A stretch of 64,000 bases of DNA from CAZRKC01 sp964600665. Lineage in GTDB: Bacteria; Bacillota; SLNR01. The position numbers and the translations under genes were made by a program. The notes below the pieces were generated by a model. The model saw only the letters and a list, made by a program, of their open reading frames with translations. It did not search any database and had not been told where the DNA came from. Positions 34,317 to 43,069 of this stretch are shown here, in pieces. The stretch lies in NCBI GenBank assembly GCA_964600665.1, contig CAZRKC010000005.1, positions 39,429 through 103,428 on the forward strand, in the 5' to 3' direction. Position 1 is the stretch's first letter. Each line of letters starts with the position of its first letter.

Positions 34317-34345
34317 ATTTTATAGGATAATATTCGGTTTGTCAA
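34317..34345 (-). promoter_or_regulatory. Second upstream promoter of veg (P2)
   Basis: On the minus strand, TTGACA (34345-34340) and TAAAAT (34322-34317) are spaced 17 nt apart, 41 bp upstream of the first promoter. Confidence 0.6.
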
Positions 34346-34480
34346 TACAGAATTTTCAAGAAATTGAGGGGTGAGGAAAATTAAAGATAAGTGAAGATAA
34401 TTGGATGTGAGTCTATGATACCATGGGGTTCAACCGATTTCTTGTTCACGATACGCATCCGGCCCTCTCCCAAAAATTAA

Positions 34481-34506
34481 AACCGGCAGGATTGCTCCTT
34501 CCGGTT
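34481..34506 (-). terminator. Rho-independent terminator after the YkuK-like gene
   Basis: An 11-bp stem with one mismatch (34481-34491 with 34496-34506) is followed on the minus strand by TTAATTTTTG. Confidence 0.8.
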
Positions 34507-34511
34507 CTCTT

Positions 34512-35006
34512 CTACTTTGTGTACTTGTCAGCGACTTTGGACGCCCCGTAGGAATCGGGTTTAATGATCGGAGAAAACCCGCTGCCCGCCACCATGCCCA
34601 CCACTTCTCGAATCAGATCCCGGGTATTGCCGTCTCGACCCACATCCAGGTGAATCTCCACGTCCAGATTGTTGAAACGATCGTCAAGCCCATTGGCGGC
34701 CAATTTTGCGGCAAGCCGACCTGCAGTGTCCAAGCTGAGTGATGCCTCATAAAATATTTTTTGCCTTAAACTGTGGATATGCTGAAGTCGTTGCCGATGA
34801 TAGAAATAACGGGCTCCTTTTCCGATTCGATGGATGATGACTGCCACAACAAAGACAAACTCGTCTTCTCTTAAATGTGAATCCGTGCCCACAATAAGTT
34901 TATAGGACATATCGGTTTCCATTCCAATGTATTTCATGATTTCCAGAAACATTTCGTCAAAAGTAACCGGGCCCACGGAGGGACTGATAAATTCCTTTTC
35001 AGACAT
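34512..35006 (-). CDS. ykuK: Ribonuclease H-like YkuK family protein
   Basis: This 164-residue protein belongs to the DUF458/YkuK family with an RNase H-like fold. It shows LIVGTDSHLREDEFVFVVAV (carrying acidic candidate metal ligands), a central YFYHRQRLQHIHSLRQKI and a C-terminal IHLDVGRDGNTRDLI. The ATG at 35006 has GGGGGTGG 5 nt upstream; an ATG at 35021 overlapping the ksgA stop has a poorly spaced site. It is coupled to ksgA. The biological role is not established. Confidence 0.82.
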   Translation of the reverse strand: MSEKEFISPSVGPVTFDEMFLEIMKYIGMETDMSYKLIVGTDSHLREDEFVFVVAVIIHRIGKGARYFYHRQRLQHIHSLRQKIFYEASLSLDTAGRLAAKLAANGLDDRFNNLDVEIHLDVGRDGNTRDLIREVVGMVAGSGFSPIIKPDSYGASKVADKYTK

Positions 35007-35020
35007 GGGTTCCACCCCCA

Positions 35021-35908
35021 TTATTCCTTACGATGGATGTTGATTGCATTTGCAATTTGCCCAAATTCCTCGATGCTAATGGTCTCACCTCGACGGTGGG
35101 GGTCGATACCCAAGGAAAGCAATAATCGTCGTAATGTCTCCCCATCCAGGTCAGCCAATCTCGGACTGATTTTCAAGTTATTGAAAAGTGTTTTTCTGCG
35201 CTGCTGAAATGAATCTTTAACCACCGAGAAAAAAAGCGATTCATCGTTTACCTGGACCCGGGGCGATTGTCTTGGCGTCAGTTTTAGGACGGCTGAATCC
35301 ACTTTTGGGGCAGGGATGAAGGAGCTAGGGGGCACGAAACCAATCAATTCGGTCTGCAAAGCATATTGGACGGCCACTGAAAGCGACCCGTATTCTTTCC
35401 CACCCGGTGCGGCATTGATTCGCTGAGCCACCTCTTTTTGCATCATGATTACAGCATGATCCCAGCTGGATTTCTCTTCTACAAGCTTCAAAATGATCGG
35501 AGTGGTAATGTAGTAAGGCAGATTTGCCACAATGCAGCGTTGTCGAAATTGACATCCATCAATCAGCAAATCAGTCAGGCTGACTTTTAGAAAATCGCCA
35601 TGAATCACTGAAACATTTTCATAGCTTAACATGGTGTGAGTGAGAATTTGAACCATTTGCAAATCAATCTCCACGGCTACCACTTTCCCGGCGGATTCAG
35701 CCAGTGCTTGCGTCAGCGTGCCGATACCCGGTCCAATCTCGATAGCAATGTCTTCTCTGCTGAGTGCGGCGCTTTCCATGATCATTTCAAGAACTTGATG
35801 ATTGATCAAAAAGTTCTGCCCCAGCCCCTTTTTGGGACGAAGACCATATTTTCTGAGAATTGCACGTGTTGCTGACGCATCGATCAGGCGTCTATCCAAT
35901 AGATTCAT
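35021..35908 (-). CDS. rsmA: 16S rRNA (adenine1518-N6/adenine1519-N6)-dimethyltransferase
   Basis: This 295-residue methyltransferase (KsgA) dimethylates two adenines in helix 45 of 16S rRNA. It has KKGLGQNFLINHQVLEMIM, the SAM motif EIGPGIGTLTQAL, and the catalytic NLPYYITTPII, followed by a C-terminal helical domain. The start at 35908 fits the family, but AAAGGA abuts the ATG, so a TTG three codons later is possible. rnmV, usually directly upstream in B. subtilis, is not present. Confidence 0.95.
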   Translation of the reverse strand: MNLLDRRLIDASATRAILRKYGLRPKKGLGQNFLINHQVLEMIMESAALSREDIAIEIGPGIGTLTQALAESAGKVVAVEIDLQMVQILTHTMLSYENVSVIHGDFLKVSLTDLLIDGCQFRQRCIVANLPYYITTPIILKLVEEKSSWDHAVIMMQKEVAQRINAAPGGKEYGSLSVAVQYALQTELIGFVPPSSFIPAPKVDSAVLKLTPRQSPRVQVNDESLFFSVVKDSFQQRRKTLFNNLKISPRLADLDGETLRRLLLSLGIDPHRRGETISIEEFGQIANAINIHRKE

Positions 35909-35934
35909 TCCTTTCTCATTCCCAAATATGAAAG

Positions 35935-35954
35935 CAGCAGGGATATCCCTGCTG
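35935..35954 (-). terminator. 20-bp perfect palindrome between the 3D-domain gene and ksgA
   Basis: CAGCAGGGATATCCCTGCTG is a perfect palindrome that can fold as an 8-bp stem with a 4-nt loop. It directly follows the 3D-domain gene; the tail (CTTTCATATTT) is only moderately T-rich, so it may attenuate transcription rather than stop it. Confidence 0.55.
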
Positions 35955-35955
35955 T

Positions 35956-36927
35956 TTATTTGCCTATCACGTATACCCGAACGCGCCTTCGCCCTACTGC
36001 CCAGGCTTCTGCAGATGTATCGAAGCATAAATCGATCCGATATCCTTTAATGGCACCTCCGACATCCGCTGCTAAGGCAAAGCCGTACCCTTCCACATAT
36101 AAGCGCGTCCGAAGAGGGATCACTCGCGGGTCCACCGCGACAATTCCTTTGGTCGCAACCATCCCGATAGCGGTATACCCATCTGACCAGGAAGGGTCTG
36201 CCCAATATCCAGTGGCGACCATATCTATTGCTTTCGTGTAGCGGAAAGTGACTCCGCCTCGGGTCATGGTGCCCCCGGTCCCGACTGCAATAATATGGTT
36301 CCGCGCTGCGGCGATGGTGCGGCTGTGGATCAATCGCGTTGTTGTCTTGACTCCATCTTCATACGTAATCAAATAGGTCCTTTGAATCCGACCATCCAGG
36401 CCTGCCTGCAGGATTCGGGTTTTCCCAATGTTTAATGACCCGTCATTCTTATAAATTGTCTTATATCCGATTATGTCTTCAACAGTCTGAATCTCTTCTT
36501 CGACTCGCGTGATCACAATTTTCATCCCTGCCGACAGGGCAGTCTTCATTTCAGGCTCCACCCGGTCCTTTTCTGCCAGTGCGATATCAGCCTCCAAAAG
36601 CGCTCCCTCTACGGTTGCTGCAACGACCCAAAAGTCGACTTCCTGCCCATCCACTTTAATCTGAATGGGTACTGCTCTTTCGACTTTGATGACCATACCA
36701 TGGGTCAGATACATATCAATGGGCGGCGTAACCTGGTCATGCTCACCGAGTTCCACTCTATGTTTGTCCAAAAAAGCACCGACTGTCCCCGAATAAGCCA
36801 CCGCTGCAAAATTTTGACCATCAACTGAGACTGCAATTTGCTTACGTGTCCCAATGATTCCGAACAATGCCATGATCACCAACACATAAATCATTGCTAT
36901 CAGGGGTCCTTTACGGTCAGACGACAT
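35956..36927 (-). CDS. YabE-like cell-wall protein (DUF348, G5 and 3D domains)
   Basis: This 323-residue exported protein has one N-terminal membrane anchor (about 10-28). Two DUF348 repeats follow (SVDGQNFAAVAYSGTVGAFL and VDGQEVDFWVVAATVEGALL), then a G5 domain (about 140-215) and a C-terminal 3D domain with ATGYWADP, GIVAVDPRVIPLRTRLYVEG and ADVGGAIKGYRIDLCF, which carry the three conserved aspartates. This is the architecture of YabE and resuscitation-promoting factor-like lytic transglycosylases acting on peptidoglycan. GGAGGTGG sets the start at 36927. Confidence 0.9.
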   Translation of the reverse strand: MSSDRKGPLIAMIYVLVIMALFGIIGTRKQIAVSVDGQNFAAVAYSGTVGAFLDKHRVELGEHDQVTPPIDMYLTHGMVIKVERAVPIQIKVDGQEVDFWVVAATVEGALLEADIALAEKDRVEPEMKTALSAGMKIVITRVEEEIQTVEDIIGYKTIYKNDGSLNIGKTRILQAGLDGRIQRTYLITYEDGVKTTTRLIHSRTIAAARNHIIAVGTGGTMTRGGVTFRYTKAIDMVATGYWADPSWSDGYTAIGMVATKGIVAVDPRVIPLRTRLYVEGYGFALAADVGGAIKGYRIDLCFDTSAEAWAVGRRRVRVYVIGK

Positions 36928-37039
36928 AAAACCACCTCCGATCAAAATACCCGGCTTCTACGATGAATATATTCCAATGAAGTCATTATAGCACACGAAA
37001 AACAGTTTCGCATTCCATATATTCCCATATATCAGGCCG

Positions 37040-37975
37040 CTAGCTTTTGTGATTTGCCCAAAACGCCATCACCTCTAGAAGGCTGGCCACTCCGCTACGT
37101 GCGCCCATGCTCTCAACCGACCGGGCAGCCGCAGCAGTTGCAAATGAGGCTGCCTTTGATATTTCCCCCCATTGCTCAAGACCGTAAAGGAAGGAAGCAC
37201 CAAAGGTGTCTCCGGCGCCGGTCACATCGATGACCTTAACCGGTAGACCAGGGATTACTTTTTTACCTTGGCTAGAATAGACAGCACAGCCATTAGCCCC
37301 TTTTGTGATCACAATCATTTCCATACCTGCCGAGAGAAGCGTATCTGCAGCCCGTTCCTCCTCAAGACCCTTTGCTTGATGTTTGAACCCAATCTCATTG
37401 AAGATACCAACATCTATCAGGGGGATATACTCAAAGTCTTCATCTGCAATCCCGTCCACATCCAAATCAAAAATAATTCGCACCCCTTTTTGTCGCAGGT
37501 GTTTCAAAATATCCAACGCCTGAAAACTGCCGCAAATCAGCGGCTTGAACTCGACTAGATTGGTATAGATCGCCGCTGCATTTTGCAGTGCGTGCAAAGT
37601 AATCTGCGGAATTGGAAACCGTTGAATCCCGAGGGTCGGAATCAATACGGTATGCTCATTCTCTGTGATAAAAACCATGGTTTTTGCATCAGGCAATGTC
37701 GGTTCAAACACGATATGCTGAACTTCAACTTTTTGCCTTTTCAGCTCTGTAATTAAACGCTGTGAAATATCACCCGGGTTCAACATCCCAAGAAACTGAG
37801 CTTGCCCACCGTATCCGGCATAAACACAAGCAGCGTTTGCAATCATACCCCCGTGTTGTGCAAGAAGGGGCTGTACGATAATTTTCTCCTTGATTGCCGG
37901 CCAGTAGGGGGCTTGGTAATACTCATCCAAAGCGACATCGCCAATGAAGAATACCGGCTGAGATGCTACTGTCAT
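37040..37975 (-). CDS. PfkB family carbohydrate/nucleoside kinase
   Basis: This 311-residue ribokinase-fold protein has the PfkB signature DVTGAGDTFGASF (250-262), with the catalytic base Asp256 retained, and an N-terminal FFIGDVALDEYY. The substrate could be a sugar, nucleoside or sugar phosphate; none can be chosen from sequence. GGGAGGGAT precedes the start. It is divergent from a second PfkB-like gene, which is linked to a BtpA-family gene, so the three may form one pathway. Confidence 0.9.
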   Translation of the reverse strand: MTVASQPVFFIGDVALDEYYQAPYWPAIKEKIIVQPLLAQHGGMIANAACVYAGYGGQAQFLGMLNPGDISQRLITELKRQKVEVQHIVFEPTLPDAKTMVFITENEHTVLIPTLGIQRFPIPQITLHALQNAAAIYTNLVEFKPLICGSFQALDILKHLRQKGVRIIFDLDVDGIADEDFEYIPLIDVGIFNEIGFKHQAKGLEEERAADTLLSAGMEMIVITKGANGCAVYSSQGKKVIPGLPVKVIDVTGAGDTFGASFLYGLEQWGEISKAASFATAAAARSVESMGARSGVASLLEVMAFWANHKS

Positions 37976-38004
37976 GAGGCTATCCCTCCCAAATTATCAT
38001 ACAT

Positions 38005-38017
38005 ATCCAAATTGGAT
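38005..38017. promoter_or_regulatory. 13-bp palindrome between divergent PfkB genes
   Basis: ATCCAAATTGGAT is an inverted repeat about 30 bp from the start of the minus-strand kinase, in the 119-bp shared regulatory space. It could be an operator, but no regulator gene is adjacent. Confidence 0.4.
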
Positions 38018-38094
38018 GTCACATGTCATTATCCTGCCCGTTCTATAGAGGAGTTCTTTCTGATGAGACGAACTTAAAAAACGGGGGTGACTGC

Positions 38095-39000
38095 ATGGCA
38101 TATCTGATTTGTGGACCAACCATTCTCAATGACATCATCGATGATGATCGTAGGGTGAACGGCGTGCTGGGAGGATCAGTATACTGTTTAGCCGGCATAC
38201 GGTGCTGGACGGAAGACTGTCTCTATATCAGTCATGTTGGCCCGGACTTCAATCATTATTACGGATCTTGGTTCCAACAAAACCATCTGTCAAAAGATGG
38301 ACTCATGATGGATCTGCCTCATACCCATTACAGTACTTTGCAATATGCCCCGAATGGTACTTATACAGAATATCCAAAATACGGTGCAGCATATGAAGCA
38401 ATGGTCTACCCCATCAGCCGCCTCATGGCTCCTCAAATAGCACGGTTTTGCGGACCTGATACTCAAGGCATCTACATCGAAGCCAATGAAGATGAAACCC
38501 TTTGGCATGAATTATCCGTCATTCGTCAACATACCCGGGGAATCGTCATGTGGGAAATTCCCACCCAATCAGCAGTCGACCCTATGCGGAAAAGCAAAAC
38601 ACTTCAGATCATTCAAAATGTCGATGTATTCTCCATCAACGTACCGGAAGCGATGGCTCTATACGGATGTTCCGATTTTAATGACCTTATCCGTGTTTTA
38701 GCAGTTCAAACAACCCCTTGTTATCTACGGGCAGGCGAGTCAGGTTCATATTGGATTGCCAACGGTTTAGCCACATTTGCGCCCAGCATGGTCATCGGAC
38801 CGGTTGTTGACCCCACCGGTTGCGGTAATGCGTCCACGGCTGCCGCCCTGTTTGCTTTTGTGGAAGGTTGGGATCCTGAACTGATTCCCAGAGCAGGCAA
38901 TATCGCTGCGGCTTTCAATTTACTTCAATACGGCCCTTATCCCGATCTGGGACCTGAGACTCGACAAAAAGCAAAATCGCTGCTGGATAGTTGCCGGTAG
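38095..39000 (+). CDS. PfkB-like protein with altered catalytic motif
   Basis: This 301-residue PfkB-fold protein has an N-terminal CGPTILNDII and a C-terminal DPTGCGNASTAAALFAF (239-255). In the usual D-x-TGAGD signature the last Asp is the catalytic base; here it is Asn245, so a normal kinase reaction is doubtful. The anion-hole glycines remain. The ATG at 38095 has GGGGGTGA 7 nt upstream. The BtpA gene starts 45 bp downstream. It may use another base, or bind ligand without catalysis. Confidence 0.78.
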   Translation: MAYLICGPTILNDIIDDDRRVNGVLGGSVYCLAGIRCWTEDCLYISHVGPDFNHYYGSWFQQNHLSKDGLMMDLPHTHYSTLQYAPNGTYTEYPKYGAAYEAMVYPISRLMAPQIARFCGPDTQGIYIEANEDETLWHELSVIRQHTRGIVMWEIPTQSAVDPMRKSKTLQIIQNVDVFSINVPEAMALYGCSDFNDLIRVLAVQTTPCYLRAGESGSYWIANGLATFAPSMVIGPVVDPTGCGNASTAAALFAFVEGWDPELIPRAGNIAAAFNLLQYGPYPDLGPETRQKAKSLLDSCR

Positions 39001-39045
39001 CCACCAAAGTCACTTAAACTTAGCTGAAATGGAGGTCATATCATC

Positions 39046-39789
39046 ATGATGCCCGCTGCTTCTTTTTTAGAACTGTTTTCTGACTCGAAACCGATTCTTG
39101 GGATGATTCATTTGAAGGGAGAGACCCCCGCTGAAAAACTGTCTCTGGCCAAATGGGAAATTGACGTCATGCTCCAGCATGGTATCGATGCGATTATCGT
39201 CGAGAACTACTTTGGAACCCCGGAGGATATGGAATCAGTTTTGTCATACATTGTTCAGGAACGGCCACACATGATATACGGAGTCAACGTGCTTGACGAT
39301 GATGCACGTGGATTTGCGATGGCACGCCAATACCGTGCCCGTTTCATTCAACTTGATTCAGTGGCGGGTCATTTACTCCCGGGGGATGATCCGGCTTTCG
39401 CTGGTTTTATCCGTATGGAGCGAAATCGAACCCCTGCCTTCGTTCTGGGTGGTGTGCGATTTAAATATCAGCCTTACCTATCAGGTCGTTCCTTAAAAGA
39501 AGACCTGATATTTGGCCTAGAACGAAGTGACGCAATCGTGGTAACCGGAGATGCCACTGGCCAGGCCACGGATGTCGAGAAAATTCGGGTGTTTCGGGAA
39601 CATCTCGGTCCCTTTCCCCTCATTGTCGGTGCCGGACTGACAGCAGACAATTGCCGAGAGCGACTTTCTTTGGCAGACGGAGGCATCATCGGCAGTTATC
39701 TGAAGAACACGCATAAGGATGATGGCATTGTTTCACCGGAGCATGTCGGGCGATTCATGGATGAGGTACGAAAGATGCGGACTGCCTGA
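39046..39789 (+). CDS. BtpA/SgcQ family TIM-barrel protein
   Basis: This 247-residue protein has the BtpA/SgcQ pattern: KPILGMIHLKGETPAEKL, GIDAIIVENYFGTPED and late VVTGDATGQATDVEKI and PLIVGAGLTADN segments. The fold is a TIM barrel. Members occur in photosystem I biogenesis (BtpA) and in sugar gene clusters (SgcQ); the reaction is not known. GGAGGT precedes the start. It is read with the altered PfkB gene 45 bp upstream. Confidence 0.85.
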   Translation: MMPAASFLELFSDSKPILGMIHLKGETPAEKLSLAKWEIDVMLQHGIDAIIVENYFGTPEDMESVLSYIVQERPHMIYGVNVLDDDARGFAMARQYRARFIQLDSVAGHLLPGDDPAFAGFIRMERNRTPAFVLGGVRFKYQPYLSGRSLKEDLIFGLERSDAIVVTGDATGQATDVEKIRVFREHLGPFPLIVGAGLTADNCRERLSLADGGIIGSYLKNTHKDDGIVSPEHVGRFMDEVRKMRTA

Positions 39790-39898
39790 CCCTTGCGATA
39801 TCACTCCTTTGAAAGCGTTTACACGATTACTTCATCTTCGCACAGATATGTATCCATTGACCATGATAATCTGACCGGCATGATCACTGCGGAAACCA

Positions 39899-39933
39899 AA
39901 CGGATGGCACCTTTCTGTCAGGTGCCATCCGTT
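39899..39933 (+). terminator. Strong hairpin between convergent btpA-like and tatD genes
   Basis: A perfect 14-bp stem (39899-39912 with 39920-39933) with a 7-nt loop. The T tract is weak on both sides. It lies between genes that converge and may stop both transcripts. Confidence 0.6.
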
Positions 39934-39964
39934 ACGTCGGTTTAATTCGTAGCGATGATTTTCA

Positions 39965-40741
39965 TCATGACGGAGTGATGCCTAATACAGACAGGGTGTT
40001 GGCCGTCGTGATGTTCCCAAAATCCTCTGGATCCATGCCTTTAAGTGCAGCAATTTTTTCAGCGACTAGTCGGACATAGGCTGGCTCATTTCGCTTCCCT
40101 CGATATGGTTCGGGCGCTAAATAAGGGCAGTCAGTTTCAACTAGAAGCCGGTCCATGGGAATATATCGAGCAACTTCCTGCAATTTTGGAGCATTGCGAA
40201 ACGTGACCGGACCAGCTATCGAGATATAAAATCCCATGTCCATACATAATTTTGCAGTTTCTTTACTGCCGGAGAAACAATGCATGATTCCGCCGTTGAT
40301 CCCGGCATTCTCTTCTTGCATGATGCGAAGAATGTCTCCGTGGGCATCTCTGTCATGAATCACGACGGGCTTCTTCCATTTCCGAGCCGTAACGATCTGA
40401 CGACGAAAGACATCCTGCTGAACACTCCTGGGGGAGAGATCCCGATAGTAATCCAAACCAATCTCACCGACCCCCCTGACTTTGGGATGAGCCAAAAGGG
40501 ATTCGATAATTCTGAAATCCTCCTCGTTTGCCTCATGAGCATCGTGGGGATGCACCCCGATGACAGCCCAGATATCTGGATATTTTTCTGCCAGCGCGAC
40601 TGATAATCGGGATGACTCACCATCATAACCAATATTGACAATGCCGATCAGACCATTTTCCCGTGCCCTTTGGATCACAGCTTCCTGATCATGTTGAAAC
40701 TTTGACGAGTTTAAATGCGCATGACTGTCAAACAGTCTCAT
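39965..40741 (-). CDS. tatD: TatD family hydrolase
   Basis: This 258-residue metal-dependent deoxyribonuclease has FDSHAHLNS (the first metal-binding histidines), VIGVHPHDAHE, GEIGLDYYRD, VVIHDRDAHGD and a final VETDCPYLAPEPYRG. TatD proteins degrade DNA with 3'-5' exonuclease activity and may act in repair and D-aminoacyl-tRNA deacylation. AGGAGGGTA precedes the start. It follows metG, as does B. subtilis yabD. Confidence 0.95.
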   Translation of the reverse strand: MRLFDSHAHLNSSKFQHDQEAVIQRARENGLIGIVNIGYDGESSRLSVALAEKYPDIWAVIGVHPHDAHEANEEDFRIIESLLAHPKVRGVGEIGLDYYRDLSPRSVQQDVFRRQIVTARKWKKPVVIHDRDAHGDILRIMQEENAGINGGIMHCFSGSKETAKLCMDMGFYISIAGPVTFRNAPKLQEVARYIPMDRLLVETDCPYLAPEPYRGKRNEPAYVRLVAEKIAALKGMDPEDFGNITTANTLSVLGITPS

Positions 40742-40764
40742 AGATACCCTCCTGTTTCTTCTGG

Positions 40765-42687
40765 TTATGTAAGGCGATAACCAGACTGAATATCTCTGTC
40801 CGTTGTGGCTAAAGTGAGGAATGAATCATCTTCGTGGGACGCTGCCAGCAGCATCCCCTTTGATTCAAGTCCAAAGATTTTAGCTGCTTTAAGATTGACC
40901 AGCACAATGATCCGTTTGCCAATTAAGTCCTCGGGTTTGTAAAAATCTGCAATCCCGGACACGATCTGCCGCTTCTCTTCGCCGATTTCTACTTCCAGCC
41001 TCAGCAGCTTTTCAGCCTTCGGAACCCTTTCAGCGTGAACAACTTTTGCTACCCTAAGGTCCATACGCCTGAAATCATCAATCGTAACCATCTGATTATC
41101 GTTTGGCACAGGATCCGTTTGCTTAACTTCAACTTTCTTTTCTTCTTTTGTTGTATCGATTCGAGGGAATAAAGGCTCGCCCTTCTGGACTAATGTCCCT
41201 GCTGGCAAAGCGCCCCATGTCTGAATGCTTTCCCATGTTATCAGGTCTTCTTGCCCAACGATTCCCAGTTGCCGCCTCATTTTCAATGGGCTCAATGGCA
41301 GATGGGGGGTGAGTAACACGGTGACCACCCGTAGTGCTTCCGCTAAATTGTACAGGACCGTACCCAGTCGCGGTCTTTGCGCCTCATCTCGGGCCAAGAT
41401 CCACGGGGTCGTTTCATCGATATACTTGTTTGCACGACCAATGAGCTTCCAAATTGCAGTTAACGCTGTGCTAAACTCGAGCCGGTCCATGGTTGCATCT
41501 ACTTCAACAATGGTATCGGCTGCCAATTGTTTCAGTTCTTGGTCAATCGGTTCATCTCCGGCTGCTTCAGGAATGACACCACCAAAATATCGTTCCACCA
41601 TCGCCACTGTTCGACTAAGCAGATTTCCTAAATCATTCGCCAAGTCAGCATTGATCCGGTTAATCAACGCATCTTCGGAATAATAGCCATCTGAGCCGAA
41701 AGCAACTTCGCGAAGGAGATAATAACGAACTGCATCGACTCCGTATTTCTCAATTAATACCACGGGATCGATCACATTGCCTTTTGACTTGGACATCTTT
41801 CCACCCTCAAGGACCAACCAACCATGCCCGAATACCTTTTTAGGAAGCTCAATACCGGCAGCCATCAGGATGATCGGCCAGATGATGGTATGAAACCGGA
41901 CGATTTCCTTGCCCACCAGATGCACGTCTGCAGGCCAGTAATGGTTGAACTTTTCGGGATCTGATTCGTAACCTGCAGCGGTAATGTAGTTTGTGAGGGC
42001 ATCGAACCAAACATACACGATATGTTTATTATCAAATGACACCGGAATCCCCCAATCAAATGTCGTACGGGATACACATAAATCCTCCAGTCCGGAATTA
42101 ATGAAACTGACCATCTCATTCCGACGAGAAACCGGCTGGATAAATTCCGGGTTGTCTTCGATATACTTCAGTAATCGATCCGCATATTTTGACATCCGGA
42201 AGAAATAACTCTCTTCTTTGACCCACTCCGTGGGGCGGCCGCAATCAGGGCAGGCATTGCCATCACCTAATTGGCGATCAGCCCAAAACGCTTCACACTG
42301 AACACAGTACCATCCGGAATAGTAGTCTTTGTAAATGTCACCTTGCTCAAATATCTTGCGAAAAATGCTTTGAACCACTTTCTCGTGGCGGTGCTCAGTC
42401 GTCCTGATGAAATCGTCATGAGAAATATACAGCCTGTCCCATAAATACTTGATCTGTGCAACAATCTCATCCACAAACTCAATCGGTTCCTTCCCTGCAT
42501 CCCGTGCTTTGCGCTGAATTTTCTGTCCATGCTCATCCGTCCCAGTCAGAAACAGAACATCGTAGCCCGTTAATCGTTTATGCCGAGAGATTGCATCAGC
42601 AGCCACAGTTGTATATGCATGACCGATATGCAGGTTACTGCTGGGATAATAAATCGGGGTTGTGATGTAGAACTTTTTTTGATCCAT
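40765..42687 (-). CDS. metG: Methionyl-tRNA synthetase with C-terminal tRNA-binding domain
   Basis: This 640-residue class I synthetase has HIGH at 20-23, a zinc-binding set (Cys128, Cys131, Cys146, Cys149), KMSKSKGN, and an EMAP-II-like tRNA-binding domain (about 540-640, VAKVVHAERVPKAEKLLRLE). It charges tRNA-Met. GGAGGAG precedes the ATG at 42687. A T-box leader and a strong promoter lie upstream, so expression responds to uncharged tRNA-Met. Confidence 0.97.
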   Translation of the reverse strand: MDQKKFYITTPIYYPSSNLHIGHAYTTVAADAISRHKRLTGYDVLFLTGTDEHGQKIQRKARDAGKEPIEFVDEIVAQIKYLWDRLYISHDDFIRTTEHRHEKVVQSIFRKIFEQGDIYKDYYSGWYCVQCEAFWADRQLGDGNACPDCGRPTEWVKEESYFFRMSKYADRLLKYIEDNPEFIQPVSRRNEMVSFINSGLEDLCVSRTTFDWGIPVSFDNKHIVYVWFDALTNYITAAGYESDPEKFNHYWPADVHLVGKEIVRFHTIIWPIILMAAGIELPKKVFGHGWLVLEGGKMSKSKGNVIDPVVLIEKYGVDAVRYYLLREVAFGSDGYYSEDALINRINADLANDLGNLLSRTVAMVERYFGGVIPEAAGDEPIDQELKQLAADTIVEVDATMDRLEFSTALTAIWKLIGRANKYIDETTPWILARDEAQRPRLGTVLYNLAEALRVVTVLLTPHLPLSPLKMRRQLGIVGQEDLITWESIQTWGALPAGTLVQKGEPLFPRIDTTKEEKKVEVKQTDPVPNDNQMVTIDDFRRMDLRVAKVVHAERVPKAEKLLRLEVEIGEEKRQIVSGIADFYKPEDLIGKRIIVLVNLKAAKIFGLESKGMLLAASHEDDSFLTLATTDRDIQSGYRLT

Positions 42688-42715
42688 ATGATCTCCTCCT
42701 TCATATCTGCTTGCA

Positions 42716-43022
42716 GAAAATAAAAATCCTCTCACCCATTAGGGGCGAGAGGAATATCCTTCGCGTTACCACCCTTTTCATGACAGTCTCACAACTGGCA
42801 TCTTGAAGGTACAGAGCAATGCTCGATACCCCGGTACGTTAACGGGTACCATTGGGTCTCCCCCCGGCGCAGCTTACTGATCTTGCCTTTCAGCCTGCGG
42901 CTCCTGAGCCATCTTCATCGCATTGCTCCAGATCCGGCTTTCACCTGTTCCCGGCTCTCTGTACCTGGGCTTTCTGCGAGTACTCGCCTCGTTCATTGCC
43001 TTTTCTTACAATATTGTTATTT
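42716..43022 (-). ncRNA. T-box riboswitch leader of metG
   Basis: The leader contains the T-box sequence GGGTGGTAACGCG (complement of 42758-42774) just before an 11-bp terminator stem (42727-42753) with TTTTTATTTT on the minus strand. Stem I features include GAGTA near the 5' end and a distal AGAGAGCCGGG / GGTG element. A candidate AUG specifier is at 42912-42910, within TGAAGATGGC, which fits a Met leader. The 5' end is estimated from the promoter. Confidence 0.9.
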
Positions 43023-43028
43023 CTCTAC

Positions 43029-43057
43029 AATATACCAGAGCGTCTATTCTTTGTCAA
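43029..43057 (-). promoter_or_regulatory. Sigma-A promoter of the T-box-metG transcript
   Basis: On the minus strand TTGACA (43057-43052) and TATATT (43034-43029) are separated by 17 nt. Confidence 0.8.
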
Positions 43058-43069
43058 TATCAGGCCACC

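Noticed and set aside
39810..39823. cre-like sequence TGAAAGCGTTTACA
   Set aside because: It matches the CcpA site pattern, but it lies downstream of the BtpA gene in a convergent region with no promoter nearby, so a chance match is more likely.
41225..41683. 152-residue plus-strand frame over metG
   Set aside because: It is a shadow of the metG coding sequence; composition and lack of ribosome site argue against a gene.
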